DNA of 64,000 bases from Baylisascaris procyonis. Its lineage: Eukaryota; Nematoda; Chromadorea; Rhabditida; Ascarididae. Each line of letters opens with the position of its first letter. Positions within the stretch are counted from its first letter, which is position 1. The notes under the pieces are model-generated. The model saw only the letters and a program-made list of their open reading frames with translations, was not told the DNA's origin and searched no databases. Made by a program: the position numbers and the translations under genes. The stretch lies in contig JAZARR010000230.1 of assembly GCA_037389465.1 (NCBI GenBank), positions 5,845,501 to 5,909,500 on the forward strand. Reading direction: 5' to 3'. Shown in pieces: positions 30,201 through 45,113 of the stretch.

Positions 30201-33200
30201 TTCGATCTTTCACAAGTTTCACGGAATCCTTGGAGACGCTTAGGCACTTACAACTGTACTGATAAAACAAGTTGAAAACTGCTGCACCAGTTAGCTTTGA
30301 AATGCACTACATTTGCCAATAAATTCAAATCACAAGAAAAGTGCATCGTGAGAAGAATCGACTTTACTGTGATTCTGAAGTATCAGTTTCGAATATTTTA
30401 TTGATAGCGCTTTTGGCAATTTTCTATTTAACACATTCAATTTTCTTTTAGTGGATCATTACTCGTACTTTGGTAACTTTTCTATCATTCAAAAAGGGCG
30501 GCCAAGACTCGGGCATTGAAGTGGGGAATGGGAAGGGAAAAGGATAAAGAAGAGACTTGAATCCCATTTATTAAACAAGCCTCGTAACATGAGAAAACTT
30601 TCAGAAGTAAAAGCAAACGACCCATTTGTTAAGTGACCAAAAAGAGCGCATCACCAAGTGGAGAAAAAAAAACTCGATGTTTGCGCATTGACGTAACGGC
30701 TTTTGATTTCCGTTTCACCTTCCCAACGATTAGATGTTTTGTCAGCAACCTTACAAAACATGTGGACAAACCAAGCAGAAAAACTATCGTGATATGCGTT
30801 TTCACTTTCACTCCACCTCTCTAGCAAAAATCTGCATGTGATTAAAAAGAATATGGGAAAGATGGTTTTGTAAGTTTTGAAAGAAAGTTTTCATAAAAAA
30901 GTTTGATTTTTCTTTCGATAGATAACAAATGAAATTGGCTAAATTGAGCTTTCTATTGAAAAATATGAATTGTTCTGAGAGAAATCAAAAAATTTTTAGC
31001 AATTTAAAAGATTCGTCAAAACTAAATTTGACCTTTGAAACTTTTTAGCGTTTCTCTATGAATATTCGGAGTATTCAAACATGAAGCGATCTCTTCTCCA
31101 ATACCGAATTTTTGTCTCAATTGGTTCGATCGCCTAAACAACTCGTCTGGAAGAAACATGCTTTCTTTGTCACAAAGGCGGAAGATGTTTGCAATTTTCC
31201 ACCTTGGTCTCTGCAGAGCTCCTTGAAAAGTCGACCGATCAATGCAGAATGCGGTATCAGAGGTTCATAGGTCTACATCTAGTGAATCCGAGATAGACAG
31301 ACCGATTCGCACACACAAATACATGCATATTATGAGTTCTCAAGAAAGGACTCTTAAATGCGAACCTGAAAAAACCGTAAAATTATCATTTAATTGAAGC
31401 TGCTCAAGCTGCGGAAAATATTATAGTTTGTTTTTGATCGCAGCCCAGACCACAATAAACAATTCATTCTTACTTCAGCTCGCAAGAAAGTAAAACGGCA
31501 GGGGATTGGTAAATGGGTAGGGGGGGGCGGATAGATTTGTGTGCCCAGCCTTCTCGTGGATGATGAGCGGGAAGCTTGCGAAGGGCGGCAGCTTTCCGGT
31601 TCGCATCGATGCCCTTGAGAGTTTTCTGTCGATTTCAAAATGAACAATCTCAAGCTGCCCTGTATGCCTAATTGAAAGAAAAAACTATCGCCATTCACAA
31701 CTGGGCTCCTCCTATTTTTTTTCTTTGCTTCAAACGTTCATCAAAGAAAACGAAAACTTTTCTTCTGTGAGTTTTATACACTTAAATAATAAAATAATAT
31801 TTCTAGTACTGGTACAATAGAGGGCAAAAGGCGATATACAAATAAAGTCAACAGAAAAAAAAAACAAATTTTGGCAAGCAATAATAATATTCAACGAAAA
31901 AGTTTGTTTTATTAAAGTGAGAAGTGAAATAAATGATATTTGCAGTGAACAGAATCAAGAATCACTTCAAGATGGGAAATTTCGTTAAGAAGTATTCATG
32001 TCGGATTAGAGTGCTTTATTTACACTTTATTGAACGTCGCTCTCGTAGTAACACCACATTATTCTATTTTTAATTGCAAATGTCGCTTCTTTTATCGCAT
32101 AAAAACGAAAACTCATTTCCTCATAAATAATTTTACGAACAAAACGACAATTTGACGTTTACGAAGTAAACACTAATATATAAGTAGCACTGTTTTTGGA
32201 TATGTTTAACAAAGAGAAAAAAAAGAAGAAGAAGTGATTGGCGTTTATGGTCGTTTGATGTCCCACCATGTCGCTTTCAACAATTTAAAATAATTCAATA
32301 AAGCATCGATCCAGTTCGAAAGCAAAAAAAAAACTACGCTGACGGGTGTCTTGCAAATTCAATTTTCTTTTCATCGCTTTTGTTTGCATTTTCGCCGTTT
32401 TTAGCTTTTCAGTTTGGTTATGCGCAAATGCACAAAAAAAAAAAAAACAACAGACAAACCAATTATAGCTCCCCTCCTCCCTCTTTCCAACGTCTTTTAG
32501 AATTAACGAGTCACTAGCAACTAACACGTTTATTATATTCAAAAAGATTTCTCACAATTATAAATTCTCCCGCTATCCGCTAGTTTAGTGCTCGTGTGTG
32601 AAATAGTAAAAAAAAATATCGGGTGAAACAAACGCCCACAATAGTGACTAGATCCGATGAATTGCATATTGTGAGTTAAATGAATATAATGAACGAATAA
32701 CGCGTAATCATCTAAATCAGAACGCAATTTAAGTATAACTGAGTTGAGTCTAGAATATCTGATTAGAAAACGCGAGTTTCGCGCAGCAAAGCAAATAAAA
32801 AAATTCGTTTTCATTTAAACAGAAATATACGAAGATGGCGTTATTGACAGCGGATTGACACTATAGTTTTCAAAGCGCACAGCTGAACATTGCAACACCT
32901 AATAACAACATTACCACGTGAACAGCTGTGCCGACTAATTGTGCTACAATTTCTTCTGCATATGGATGCATTTTTAGTGCATAAAAATGTAAACATTTAA
33001 AGTACGAAAATATTAGCAAAAAAGTGTGCAAGGATGGCTAGCACGACATGTGCGTTTTCATTTCATCTCATCAGGACAGTGATAACCCAAATGCCCCCCT
33101 ACACCCCCTCCTCCCCTTAAAAGAAACAATGAAATGCCTAATAATGCGCCTATTTGCGATGTCCGTCAATTAGAGAAATTTTATAGAAAGAAAATTTGGT

Positions 33201-33382
33201 TCTGAGTCAAACCTCTCTTGCTCAATGAGCGGGATTATCGTAACGGAATTAACGAAGGGCAACCTTATAGCCTGCATTTAACCGTGCATGCTGCCTCAGC
33301 GAAGAATGGCAGCGGGAATTAAGGTTTTTGCTGACCCTCCTCTCTCCTCCTCCGCGAAAACAACCCCACCAATCCTTTACTG
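27219..33382. other. AT-rich region, no gene recognised
   Basis: Over 6 kb upstream of AMPK gamma. It holds short AT-rich frames, a G-rich block at 28,053-28,075, and a C/G run at 31,517-31,530. It may contain the promoter of AMPK gamma, but no motif is callable. Confidence 0.35.
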
Positions 33383-33586
33383 TTGATATACCTTTGTGAG
33401 GAAGGAAACAGCATTAATTTTGCAGCAGCTCTGTCCCATATGGAGAAAATCCGACCGATTACACCCTACAGCTTAGTTAAGGAAAGCCACCCGTGTAAAG
33501 CCTTTCAACCTACGAATGAGTTATCACCAGCCAACCACCCATTCCTCGCCTTTGAGTTATCACCAGCCAACCAATTCCAATGGTAA
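33383..33586 (+). CDS. Small ORF with a duplicated ELSPAN segment
   Basis: An open frame of 67 residues ending with two tandem copies of a 12-residue segment: ELSPANHPFLAF, then ELSPANQFQW. The DNA under it is a 21-base direct repeat 36 bases apart. It has no ATG at its 5' edge, no splice evidence and no recognised domain. Coding status is doubtful. Confidence 0.22.
   Translation: MIYLCEEGNSINFAAALSHMEKIRPITPYSLVKESHPCKAFQPTNELSPANHPFLAFELSPANQFQW
33517..33573. repeat. 21-base direct repeat
   Basis: TGAGTTATCACCAGCCAACC plus A occurs at 33,517 and 33,553, an offset of 36 bases (a multiple of three). Confidence 0.85.
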
Positions 33587-35550
33587 GCGGTATGTTACTC
33601 TCAACGTCTCTGCCGTGGTCAAAACGATAGTAGTAAACAGCTATGGAGTTTATGCGCCAAATTCTATCATCGCAGCCTTTGTTGTAGCCGAGGAAAAACA
33701 CACATGTACGCAAGGACAGCATTAACAGACGATCACGGCAGATGAAAGAAAAACAATATAACGAAAAGGGAAAAATTCCTAATAGTCAGAGCCTGAGCCA
33801 CTCCAGTCCTGTGTAGAAAGCAATACCAAGCTAGCTAAGAATCTCAAAGGATAAAGTAAATATACCTCCGAACGGTAGTATTCTGCAAAGCTACGGTAAT
33901 CAACTTCACCAGAATGGGCTTTCACGACAACAAGTTTGCGTAGCGTTCAGCTGTTCCCATTTTGCCCTCAAGTAGCTTTTTCATCGTTTATTTCAAGCTC
34001 TCTCCGCATTTATCTGTTCTTCTAGTAGAAGAAAAAATTATGCAGTGCATTTTGACCATTTTATTGTTAACATTCGAATACAGAAAGAGCTAGAGCTAAT
34101 ATATACACAATATAGGATAACGAAGGCCGAAGAGCGCAATTGGAGAACACAGTGTGATAGCTAAAAACAAATTAAATTGAATTTAAATATATCGGAAAGC
34201 TATAGGGTTGCTTAATGAAGAGTAGAATGAGTTGAAAAGGAATTTATATGTGAGAGGGAAAGTGAAACAAACAGTACTAAACACGACAGACAATATGCAC
34301 TCAGATGCGACCAACGTTACAACGGTAGCAGTGGCAATGACTTAGACTCATTCGGATGATCATAAATTTCGAGCTGTGATCAAGATTTCTGCATTACAGT
34401 AATTTTTGCATCATAGGAGCGACTGGATTTTAATGAGGCTTTCAACATTCGGGTGCATAAATCTAAGTTCTCAACGTTGCAGGTATTGTAAGATATATAT
34501 GCGCATTAAATCGCTTCAAAATTTTCGAGCTTGAGATTTTAGAATATAGAAGAATAATGCCTGATTTCGTACTATGCTATAGAATTATCAACGGTGCTGC
34601 TTTATGACATATTTAAGATTGCGCTCATTTATGTTGCTCTTGTACTCCACCGCTTCATTACAATCTTCTTTGATCTTCTACGGTAAACATTCTTTCGTTT
34701 TTCGTTATAACTTTTGAAAGTGTTTTGGTGTTGTATCGCTTAGCCAACATCATTTTCTCATCGAAGTCAAAACAAATTTTTTTGAAAATTTGCAGCCAAT
34801 CGGCACAACACCACACGATGGTCACCATTAGAAAAAGTGTTGAGGTGATCCGAATCTACCATAACTAATTTATGAAATAATCACTCGGTTGCAATTATGA
34901 GTTGGCCATTCGTGGTTTCTGGACAGTGAGGAAGCAGCTGGACTATCATGGTCTCTCGAATACTCAACGAGCACCTCATTCTAAGACTTGCAACATCATT
35001 GTCGTCCCCTATCGCGTTTTTCTTCCATCTGTACACAACTACAGGATTCGATATCATTTATCCTGCTCTACGTAATCGCACTTCTGCACTAACAGAATTA
35101 TGCGTCTTTTTCAGACACTTGCCTTATCACGAGCCCGCGTCAACAAAAGCCAAATGTGACCCTTTTTAATGGTTTCCCAGTGTCATCGTTTTAACCAGCA
35201 TTTTGAATTGATTGTATTTCTTTAAAGGTTTTGCATAGGCCTTTTTCATCTTTCTTTCTTACTGCTGTTTGATCTTCAATTTCCCAATTTCTATCCTTTA
35301 CCTCTTTCCGCTACCTGCCATTGTCTTCCGAGGGAAATCCTTTTAACAGTTTTTATGCCTTTAGTAACCTCGTGCAGACTTGCACGTTAATTTGTAACAA
35401 CTTTAATCCAATCTCCACATATACAACAGCGAGGGCCAGCCACCCGATCACTCATTAGCCGAGAGGCGCTTAGCGGCACAAAGGACTGTGAAGCCGCCAG
35501 ACTGCTCTAAACACCATGGCATCCTCCTCATCCTTTTTGTATATGAAAGG

Positions 35551-35552
<2 letters not shown>
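33587..35552. other. No gene resolved
   Basis: AT-rich DNA. A modest open frame at 34,948-35,169 has no supporting feature. Confidence 0.3.
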
Positions 35553-35779
<227 letters not shown>

Positions 35780-36919
35780 CCTCATGCAAGGCCTAAACAT
35801 CTCAAAGGGCATTTTTGCACGCTATTTGTATATAAGACATGGAGTGTAGCCCTCGTCATGCGAGGCTGCCCATCTCTCTTAATCTCTATCTCCACTCGTG
35901 ATGCAGAGATGCCTATAGTTCTAAAGTGGCCCTGAGACCTGCAAGATAACGAATCGTGTGATGCGAGAACAAAATTGTAGCACTATAATCCAACTAAGGG
36001 AAATACGGAAATAATGAACATCACTGCGCCTAATTTCTGCGAAATTTCCATTGCAACTGTAATCACCTCCACTATTTCCAGGTGGAGATATTGCTGTTTT
36101 TATTCGAATAGTCAATGAAAATCGACTGGTGAGAACACAGAAAGTTTCCGTTACACTTAAATATTTATATCCCCTCTCGAAGTTGACGGACAAAGATTGA
36201 AGAAGGTGAAAATAGATAAACTATTCAGTCAAATTATGACATCCGAACAACCTATTCTGTATATCATGACATCTGAACCTCATAGCTATAGCTTCAGTGT
36301 GTCGCGAGTTGAACCTAATCGACACCCAAACAGACAGGCAACAGGCATATGGGAGGATATCATCACAATACACTTTTATAAGGCGGATTTGCTAACATCC
36401 ATAAAATGGCAACTCAAGGAAACAAACACAGCTGGAATTATTCAAGTCAGAAAAAAAAAGATTTGACCTTTGATCTAATTTTTTCTTGATTGAACAATGT
36501 TTTAAATAAAATGTTTTCGTTAATGCAATACTCATTCCTCACAATCCGAAAACTTTCTGAAGAAAATTTTAGTGGGCACAGACCAATGCTGGCGAAGACA
36601 TTCCACCAAGCATCTAGACCAGAAAATAAACACGGATCGCCGCCATAATATCTCCAGACTAGTGCCGTGTTGGTCCGCAGAAATTTCCTGCTCTAGACCT
36701 ACACCGTTCTGTGTTTCACTATTGCAGCCGGGATGCTCAGTCATCGGCAGTTTTTCTCACTGCTGCATATAGGTGTATCTGAGACATCCGCAGTAAAGCT
36801 ATATCATGAAGGCGGTAAATAGGCAATAAGCATAAGTCTCGACAAAGTGCTTTTGCTGAAAAAAATTACAGAAATATTTGAAGAGCATTAGCAGATGCGG
36901 TTGCAGCCTGAAAAACGAC

Positions 36920-37158
36920 CTGAAAGCGCAGTGTCTTTAGTTCGCCGAATGTGAACGAATAGCGAGACAGCTGTTCTCCATACAATTGGTTAGCAAACCA
37001 CTGCATATAAAGAAAGTGAACTCCGAAGGAAATCAAGCCTAAGGCTAAGAAAAAGGAACTCAACCCTAAAGCTGGGAAACACCAATCTGAGCTACGTTTC
37101 ATCCACTCCGGTTCCCACTTCCCACAACTAAGGAACCGTCGCAAGCATTCAGAATCTG
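36920..37158 (-). CDS. Candidate exon with one membrane segment
   Basis: TGCTACAG acceptor, then an open frame of about 79 codons to a weak donor CAG|GTCGTT (or on to TAA at 36,866). It reads CGKWEPEWMKRSSDW, then a hydrophobic segment (LGLSSFFLALGLISFGVHF) and LYGEQLSRYSFTFGE. Protein-like, no family recognised, and no partner exons placed. Confidence 0.37.
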
Positions 37159-40100
37159 CTGTAGCAACAAGCAAATACCATCCTTAACCAACCACAAGTA
37201 TTCGACAGCATCACTACGAGGTATCCCATATCAGTTTGCCAACAGCGTCTAACTGCAATGGCATATCATCCGGCAAGTTACGCCTACCATATCAACACGT
37301 CATTGAAGCGATCAGCGAACGGTTAGAGGGCGGCTGAAGAAAAACCACACCGATTAGACGACGAAAGCTTTCGCTGATGCGCCATTTGCTCGAAAAACCA
37401 AGTTTGACCCACCTCGTTTTCCGCCCATCAAAGATTATATACATATACATATGTAATATTGTGTTACTCAGTACTCAGTGAACAGTGGTCAAATGGTTAC
37501 ACTTGCATGACATTCACAAAGTTTTGCTCTCTTAAGGCTTATAGAATCTTTGCAGCTATGAACACTTCTGCAAGAATCAATGCCCGGAAACGGCATCGAA
37601 AACATTCCTCTCATAGGTCACCGTGATAGTCGACAACTAAAGAAAAGCGAACAAGCAGTAGTCTCAATTGAATTTGTAGTCGGCGGTGTCGACGATGGTG
37701 TCTTCCGAATCGAGCAAAACTTCGACAAAAATTACATTATGCTATACTGATGAATTCTATTGCAAAGTTATTCAACATTCGAAAAAGTGGTTATAGCTGG
37801 TATTTAAGAAAAAAAAAAAACAGTTCAAGTGGTGGTGGGAGTTGCTCATGGCAATATATTCGGTAAAAACGTTGCATGACGTTTTTTATGGAAAATGGGA
37901 TGGTAGGGAAGCAAAGCTATGTGCGCCAAAATTTTCGCAGAAATGAGGGGCATGACGCGTTTTGTTGAGCGAGAAACGATCATTGCACCCAGCTATGTGC
38001 AAATGGCTGCTCATTCACGTGACTACTCAACATTGTTTACGACTCCGCACATGCACTCTATGCAAAACCTTAAAATGTGCGCTTTTTCTCGTGTAATGAA
38101 TAGTAGATTATCACCAACCAGCTGCAGGCAATGCGCTATTTATTGGCTATGTCCCTTTCGCTTATTTGGTATTCGTTTTTCGATTAGTTTTTTCCTGCGC
38201 ATCATACCTCCACAAAACGTTACTTTTTTTTCGAACACGAATGAAACTATAGCGGCTCTCTGCAGACATCTGATCATCTAAACTGCGAAATGCATTGAAC
38301 GCTTAAAGCTTGTTTACTTAGAACGAGGACTGAATATGACAGCGTTTGATTTAGCCACTTCTTATCCAAGCGTTTAGCGAGAGAGTGACGAATGTATGCA
38401 GCCTATGAAATCTTCATTCCACCTTGGGCTTTCTGAACATTTGGACAAGAACGATATCAACCTTCTGTCATAAGGCTATCATTGAAGTTAATAAAACAAG
38501 TACTGAGTAGCACAATGGCGACCTGGCACTACTTAGGTAGTCAGTGGCCATTCGCAAGTGACCTGAAATTCGGAAAGCATCTAACCCGGTTCTGCATTAT
38601 CCAAACGTCCAGTGGCTATCGCCTCATCCGTCCCTCGCCTTTCACAAAAGTTTAGATCGCAAGAGGGAAAGGAAAATACGCAATGCATAGTTGCTGGATG
38701 GCAAGGAATGCAAAGACATGTTATTTAATTTGCATAAAACAGCAGTTAAGATGCCCTCACCTTTGATGAAGAACACCTTCTAAAGTGTAACAATATGTTT
38801 TATAAAGAAACGAACCGTGAAACGGTAGTAAATAGTGGAGGGAAACATTGCCCTCCCTTTGCATATAATCGTTGCAAATGAGTGCCAGTAGTTATGCAAC
38901 AACGACGTACGGAGCGTCATGTTGGCCGCTATTGGAATAAAAAAAAAAATCGCAAAGAAAACAACTGTGTAAATGTTGTTCGATCACTTCTGCAAACTTA
39001 TATGCAACAATCATCCATCGAACTCATCTCTTTCCAACATCTTCTTTCACGCAAATCACTTGAAGCACCACAACTACACCGCAAAAGCTTTTAATTCACT
39101 ATAAATATATCTTAACAACAGCATTACATTTCCTGAATCTTCAGGTAGCATGTTATGCTGAAAGAGTCGTACATTTGAAAACGATATTTATATATTTGGT
39201 GATCTTCAGATGCAGCAATAAATGTTTATGCACTCACTTCTTTAAAAATTTTATCTTACACTCATCAATAAGCTAACTTCCTTCGACCACTCTACCAAGC
39301 GTCAAAGCGTTAGAATAGTTTTGTATGAGGCGTTAAAAAATCGTTTTTCAAAAAAAGTGCTGGATGCTTGCAGAGTACAACTTTTTCTTAAAGTGGAAGC
39401 TATCTGAAGTGTCGAGATGTCCGTTCGAAAGCAATTCGATGACGTTTTCTCACTTTTATTTTCGTAGGGGTCCTTCTATCTTGGCCAAATCGTTTTTCGA
39501 CGCCACCGCTCATAGACGCATATCGACCCCTTACAGCGCACTAATACTTAACACTAAGCTATTGATGTTCTTCATGCGCTATTTGTAGAATGCCGCAAAA
39601 TGGAGAAAAAAGGGACGACTTGGTTCATGAATCAGTTTTTTTCGATTCAGGATCACCTGAACATGTATGCGATCTCTAAACCTTTATGACACAACTATGT
39701 GCACTTTTGCATTTTCACAATATTTTTTAGCATTTATGAAACCTGCTCGCTGGAAAAGTGTGCTTAAAAACATTCCCGTGTTTGGTTAATTAATGGTTGT
39801 ATAAATGTTGCAAAGAGTAATGCAAAACGCCAATTTTATGAATTCTATAATCAGTGAAGGAAACTTCGATAAGCACTTAAAATATAAAAATTTCATAGCT
39901 AATAAAGAATTGTCAAGATTGGATTATTCGGAACTTATTGAGAATAGAATAAAACGAAGAATCCCTTCAGCATATTCTTTGCAATCGAAAAAGCAAACCA
40001 AATAAGCCCATACACATTTCAATGTGCTCATGAATAGGATATTGGTGGATTTCTGTGCTCAAAGATGGATCCGTAAAAACGAGGAGCTTCTATGAAAGGC

Positions 40101-40957
40101 ATATAATGGGCAACCTTTATTCCCATAAACGTAGCGAGGGACCGAAGCCATAAGCACAAAAATGCGAAACTGAACGCTCAGAACTGGCATCCACCGCAAA
40201 TTGCATACGCGAATGAATGCAAGTAATTGGTAATCGTCAGTGAATGCAAAATTAGCGGTTGTGCTCCCAATATGATGAAAGATATAACTTGACGTGTTAT
40301 GATGATAAGAAATGCGTTGAAAAAAATTAGAGGTAACTTCCCCTTTACGCAAAGGATGCTGAAAAAAATTTAACTTTCAATAAAAAAAGTGCTCCGAAAT
40401 GCATTGCTCAGCAGAGGTGAACGATCACGCAAGAAGGTTCCACTAAGCCGACAGGATCAACTGAGTGAATTAAACAGTGAGTTATAGCCGCATTTCTTTT
40501 TTCGTTAAAAAGGAGAAATATTCTGCTTTATTGATATATTTACTTCAGGCAAAGAAATTATCTTTATTAAAGAAAGGTCTATCTTCAACCGAAATAAAAA
40601 AAACTGCAATGATAAGATATGAAAAATTGATAACGAAGACGGAAAATCAATTGATAGCAAAAGAAAATTTTAAAATTAATCAAGAAGGCAAAAAAATACG
40701 GCGAAAATTACATTCACTTACGTGTTTTCCGTTAAAATCAAACCACTTTCGACGAAATGAAATATATTTCCAGCGAAAGATTCACATTGAACAAATTCTG
40801 GTGTATTCACCCTCACACTGCTATTTACTGTAGCCTTGAAAACTTACCGTTAGAAAATTAGAGAATTTTAAAAATATCAAGAAGTTTATAGGAAGCTATG
40901 TTCGATGAAATACCAGACTAACCGCTAATATACAAGACAACAGAAAAGTAACTTCTG

Positions 40958-40959
<2 letters not shown>
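37159..40959. other. AT-rich region with unassigned ORFs
   Basis: The open plus-strand frames at 39,805-40,005 and 40,477-40,833 are unusually Lys/Asn-rich (for example KLSLLKKGLSSTEIKKTA), as low-GC DNA often gives. No start or splice evidence was found, so they are not called as genes. Confidence 0.3.
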
Positions 40960-41009
<50 letters not shown>

Positions 41010-41027
41010 TATATACATATATAATAT

Positions 41028-41109
<82 letters not shown>
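40960..41109. repeat. (TA)n microsatellite
   Basis: About 150 bases of TA with GTA, CATA and ATAATA interruptions. Confidence 0.95.
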
Positions 41110-41898
41110 GTGTAAATGGTGTTGGTCGGAAAAAACAGCTAACAAATGGAAAATGCTATGATGATATGTGCTGCTCGGAATTCAACAAATTCAGCTAAAT
41201 CGCTTCATTCAGTTCGAAAATCAAGAAAACAACGTTTACTGTGCATTTTAATATGCGAGCGATCGAGTGGCAAACAAAATTTGACTATGAGGAAAGTTGC
41301 TAAACATGAGAGCACCTATACTTATTTACCACCAATAAATGGCATTTAATATAATAGCACATCGGCTCTTTCTTTCCATTAGGCATATAAAAAATCCAAT
41401 AGAAAACGTTAATTTGTAGCGTCGCGGGTGTCACGTACGGAGATGGTATATATCATCTAGGTCATACCTATGGGCACATTTGGATATTTTTTCTCGCAAA
41501 GGCCATTCTTATTTACTCGCAATTCTTATTTACCCCTCCCCCTCCCTCCCTACTATCTAAAACTTGTATTGGTTGTATCATAACAATATTATAATTTAAT
41601 CATTTCCCCGTCTTTTACTGAATAACCTGAAATCTGAATGTCACCGCATCCTATAATAGCTCAATGATGAAATGAAATCAAAAACTACAATGTCTTGTAA
41701 GAAATAATGAACAACGAAATTATTTTTGCAATGAGATGGGACTAACAGCATTTTCTCCCAAAATTCACCTTTACTCATCACTAAACAAATAGAAAAACGT
41801 GAAAGAGGAGAATAGACAATTGACATTTTTATAATTCCACTCATCCGATCAACGAGTTTCATAAACAGCGAAAAAAAAAACGGTAAAAATGTGCGATA

Positions 41899-42135
41899 AT
41901 GCATTCACATTTAAGCGAACCAATCATTCGCACAAATCATGCAGAAAAGATTCGTTTCCCGCTAACTCGACAACCCGAACACTGCAAAATGCAATTCGAC
42001 TGGTTGCAAATTTTGCAAGAAGTTTTGGTCACACTAAAGTGTTGCAACCCCAGCTTCGACCCTAGGGACCATCCTGAATGTCCGCAGATGTGTTCATTAT
42101 TTTGTTCAGACACCTTTAGAAACAACGTTCCTGCG
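41899..42135 (+). CDS. Candidate Cys-rich first exon
   Basis: ATG with an in-frame TAA 15 bases upstream, 79 codons, and a strong phase-0 donor GCG|GTGAGC. The residues are protein-like: FDWLQILQEVLVTLKCC, then DPRDHPECPQMCSLFC. No signal peptide is present, and the Cys pattern matches no domain I know. A possible next segment on the same strand starts at an ATG at 42,441 (MARKILLAQFNDPSF). Confidence 0.4.
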
Positions 42136-45113
42136 GTGAGCGATAGCCAAGGTTTTCATCTGTGTCGCATTCGAGAAAATCATTGCCTAATGCGGCCCCC
42201 ACGATAAGCTCTCTCCGGATTTTGCAAATCGCATACTCAGCCTAGCGAGTAGGGAGAGTTCATTTGTGCCGCCACCCTGCTTTCCCCCTCTCATTTCCCT
42301 CTCCAAGTTCCCATCGGGCTAAACAAGTCTCAGGCGTATTCGCGTTCCTCTTTTCCGTCCAAACAACTTCTCAACATTATCCCTTTCCCCTCTCCCCCCT
42401 TCTACCACCCCGCACCCATCTAAATGGGAATCGTTTCTCCATGGCACGCAAGATTTTGCTCGCCCAATTTAATGACCCTAGCTTCAATGGCGTTCGAGTT
42501 GAAACTACCAGATTAACATGCCTATACGTAGATGCACACCTATTTGTCAAATACAGATATGCACACATAGCCATTACGCCACCCATATTGCATTTGCAAG
42601 TGCAAAACATCATTAGCCACTATTTATGGAATATCGCAAGAAAATAATCGTCAAAATCAACAAGCAATAATTGCAGTGCATCGTGTTCTTTGTAAATTAA
42701 AACAGAGTTAATGAATGATATGTTTATTGATATAAACGGATGAATGTGTTGAATATTTCTGAAGGAATGTCGACGAGCATGCAGAAATGAAGGAAGTGGA
42801 AACTGGGAGTGAAGATAGCAAAGAAATTGATGCACTAAATAGAATAATCGATAGGCATGATTTCAAACTTGAAAAAAAAATGGATATGCATTTAAGGAGG
42901 AGTTATTTGCTAAAAAATTGAACGAAGAATAGATGAGTAATCATGGAAATATGAGCGAAAACTTGAAATAAGTGGATGGTAATCATTCAATAATCGGTTT
43001 CTGTGGCATTACCCTATTTGGTAGCACCACTTCGATAGGCGATGGAGTAGTGACTTATATTGACAACTGCGATGACATGGCGCTTCATAGATGCATGTTT
43101 ATTGATGAAAGTCTGCAAAATACTTGCAAAATATTCTTGCAATTTTTACCGCTTCAGTTCATACGTTTGAATAAATCATAGTATGATTTAATACACGGCT
43201 GAATAGATAAACCATAATATGTGATTTATTCACGACTTATCATCTATGATGATTCGTTTAATTAAATACATATTATATATAAATCACACTAAATTTAAAA
43301 ATAAATATACATATGTATATAATAGGGAATTGCGATATATATTTCGGTTTCGAATGGACGCAAATTCAATGAAAAGAAGTAAAATTTATGAAGAAAATGC
43401 ATCAAGATGAAAATCTATTGCATAAGGGCGATTATAATGCTCTCAAATCTCTAATATCAACCCACTATTCAAACGTTTAACTAAAATAAGACGCATCATA
43501 CAAAGCCGAAAACTGGAAACACGTGAACTTAATTTTTCGATGAAATTTGCGCAACAATAACATCAAAAAAAGGGAAAATAGAGGCCGCACATCGTCGTTT
43601 CAGCGACGTTGGTTCACGTCGCATGTTGATAGCGAGCGTTGATAGAGCGAGCGAGCAATCGACTACATACGACCAGCATCCATCATATTGGCACGATGCC
43701 AGACAAACATCGAGGAAAACATGCTTGGCTATTCATTTGTTGTGCAAGGGGAAACGCACACATCAAATGCATTTATGTGTTTGTGTATATGTGATGACTG
43801 GCATGAGTGGTATCAACAGATCTTTGCGTCATCTCCAGCTGCACATTGTGAAATAGACTGAAGCGAGCTGTTGACCATTAAAAAGAAGCTGTCACAAATT
43901 ATATCGATTCTATTTTTGGAACATCTTAAAACAGATGCGAAACACATTGTTATGAGCAGATGGAATTCTGCCACACTACGTTAACAGCCAATAAAGCGTT
44001 GAACTATTTCATAATTGAGCTTCCGTTGGGAAAACAACTGCCATAGAATGTGAAGAAACGGAGGGAATTATAAATTCTTCATAAATCTCAGCGTTTTATT
44101 CCAGTTTTCATCATCGAGCAGATGTTTTTGTCGTCATAAGAAATTCACTAAATTGCAAAATGCGTATATAAATACACGAAGGATTCTTTTTCGAATGATA
44201 TAATAGAGGAATATTTGTGCCATTCAAAATGTAATCTAGTGCAATCTAAGCCTCCATCGAAAATAGTAATATACAGGGATGATTAACAAGTTCTTGTGAG
44301 AAGATAGCGTTCATGCATATCCGCAATCCGAAATAACAATTCATAATGAAAGTCTTTTTTTAGCGCATACTGGCGAGGCAAAAATTGTGTGCATATAAAC
44401 AATGCATTAGGAGGTCTGTTTTGCCCATGCAGAAGTGATCGATGGAAAGAAATTACGTAGAACACCTCAAAGTGCAATCTAGGGCCAACGCTTTGCATCC
44501 AGTTAGCCTTCTTAGTCACTAGTTGAAGAAATTTGTCGAACACATAGAAAACCGGCTAATCCGCACACACACACATATGGAATATGCGGAAATACGCTTT
44601 TCAGTGTAACTTTTTATTTACAAGAAAATCTCATGAAGTGGAGACCAAGATGAGGCAAGTGGTATGTCTCCGATGATCGCAAATCACTGAAAACGTTCCA
44701 AAAATCATTCAGTATTCTGCATTTTCGTCTGCAATGGAGAAATGATAGCGCGCAGAGGTTCTAAATTAAAACGCTTACTTTCAACTGCCGAAATGCGATG
44801 AAATGGAATCCGAAAAATGCCGCTTCCGAGTAGTCGCCACGATCGCCTTTTTAAATACGTTTGACATTTGCATTGCAAATGTGCACTTTGAATTTGGATG
44901 ACAGATGCTTTCATCTATTTGTGCCATTGTGTGCCTATATGATATCGTTTCGCCCGATTCGAAACCCAGTGCATCTAGAAATGTATAAAATTTGACGTAT
45001 TCAATAATTAAATTGCAACGTGACAGTACTTACATTTTTTGATATATCCGCTGAGTTTTTTCAAGAGATGCGTAGGGAAAATGAGATTTGCTTTGATAGA
45101 CTGATACCATGTA
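42136..45113. other. Mostly noncoding
   Basis: A pyrimidine-rich stretch (42,260-42,425), then AT-rich DNA. Minus-strand frames at 44,283 and 44,705 are open for 70-86 codons without splice support. Confidence 0.3.
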
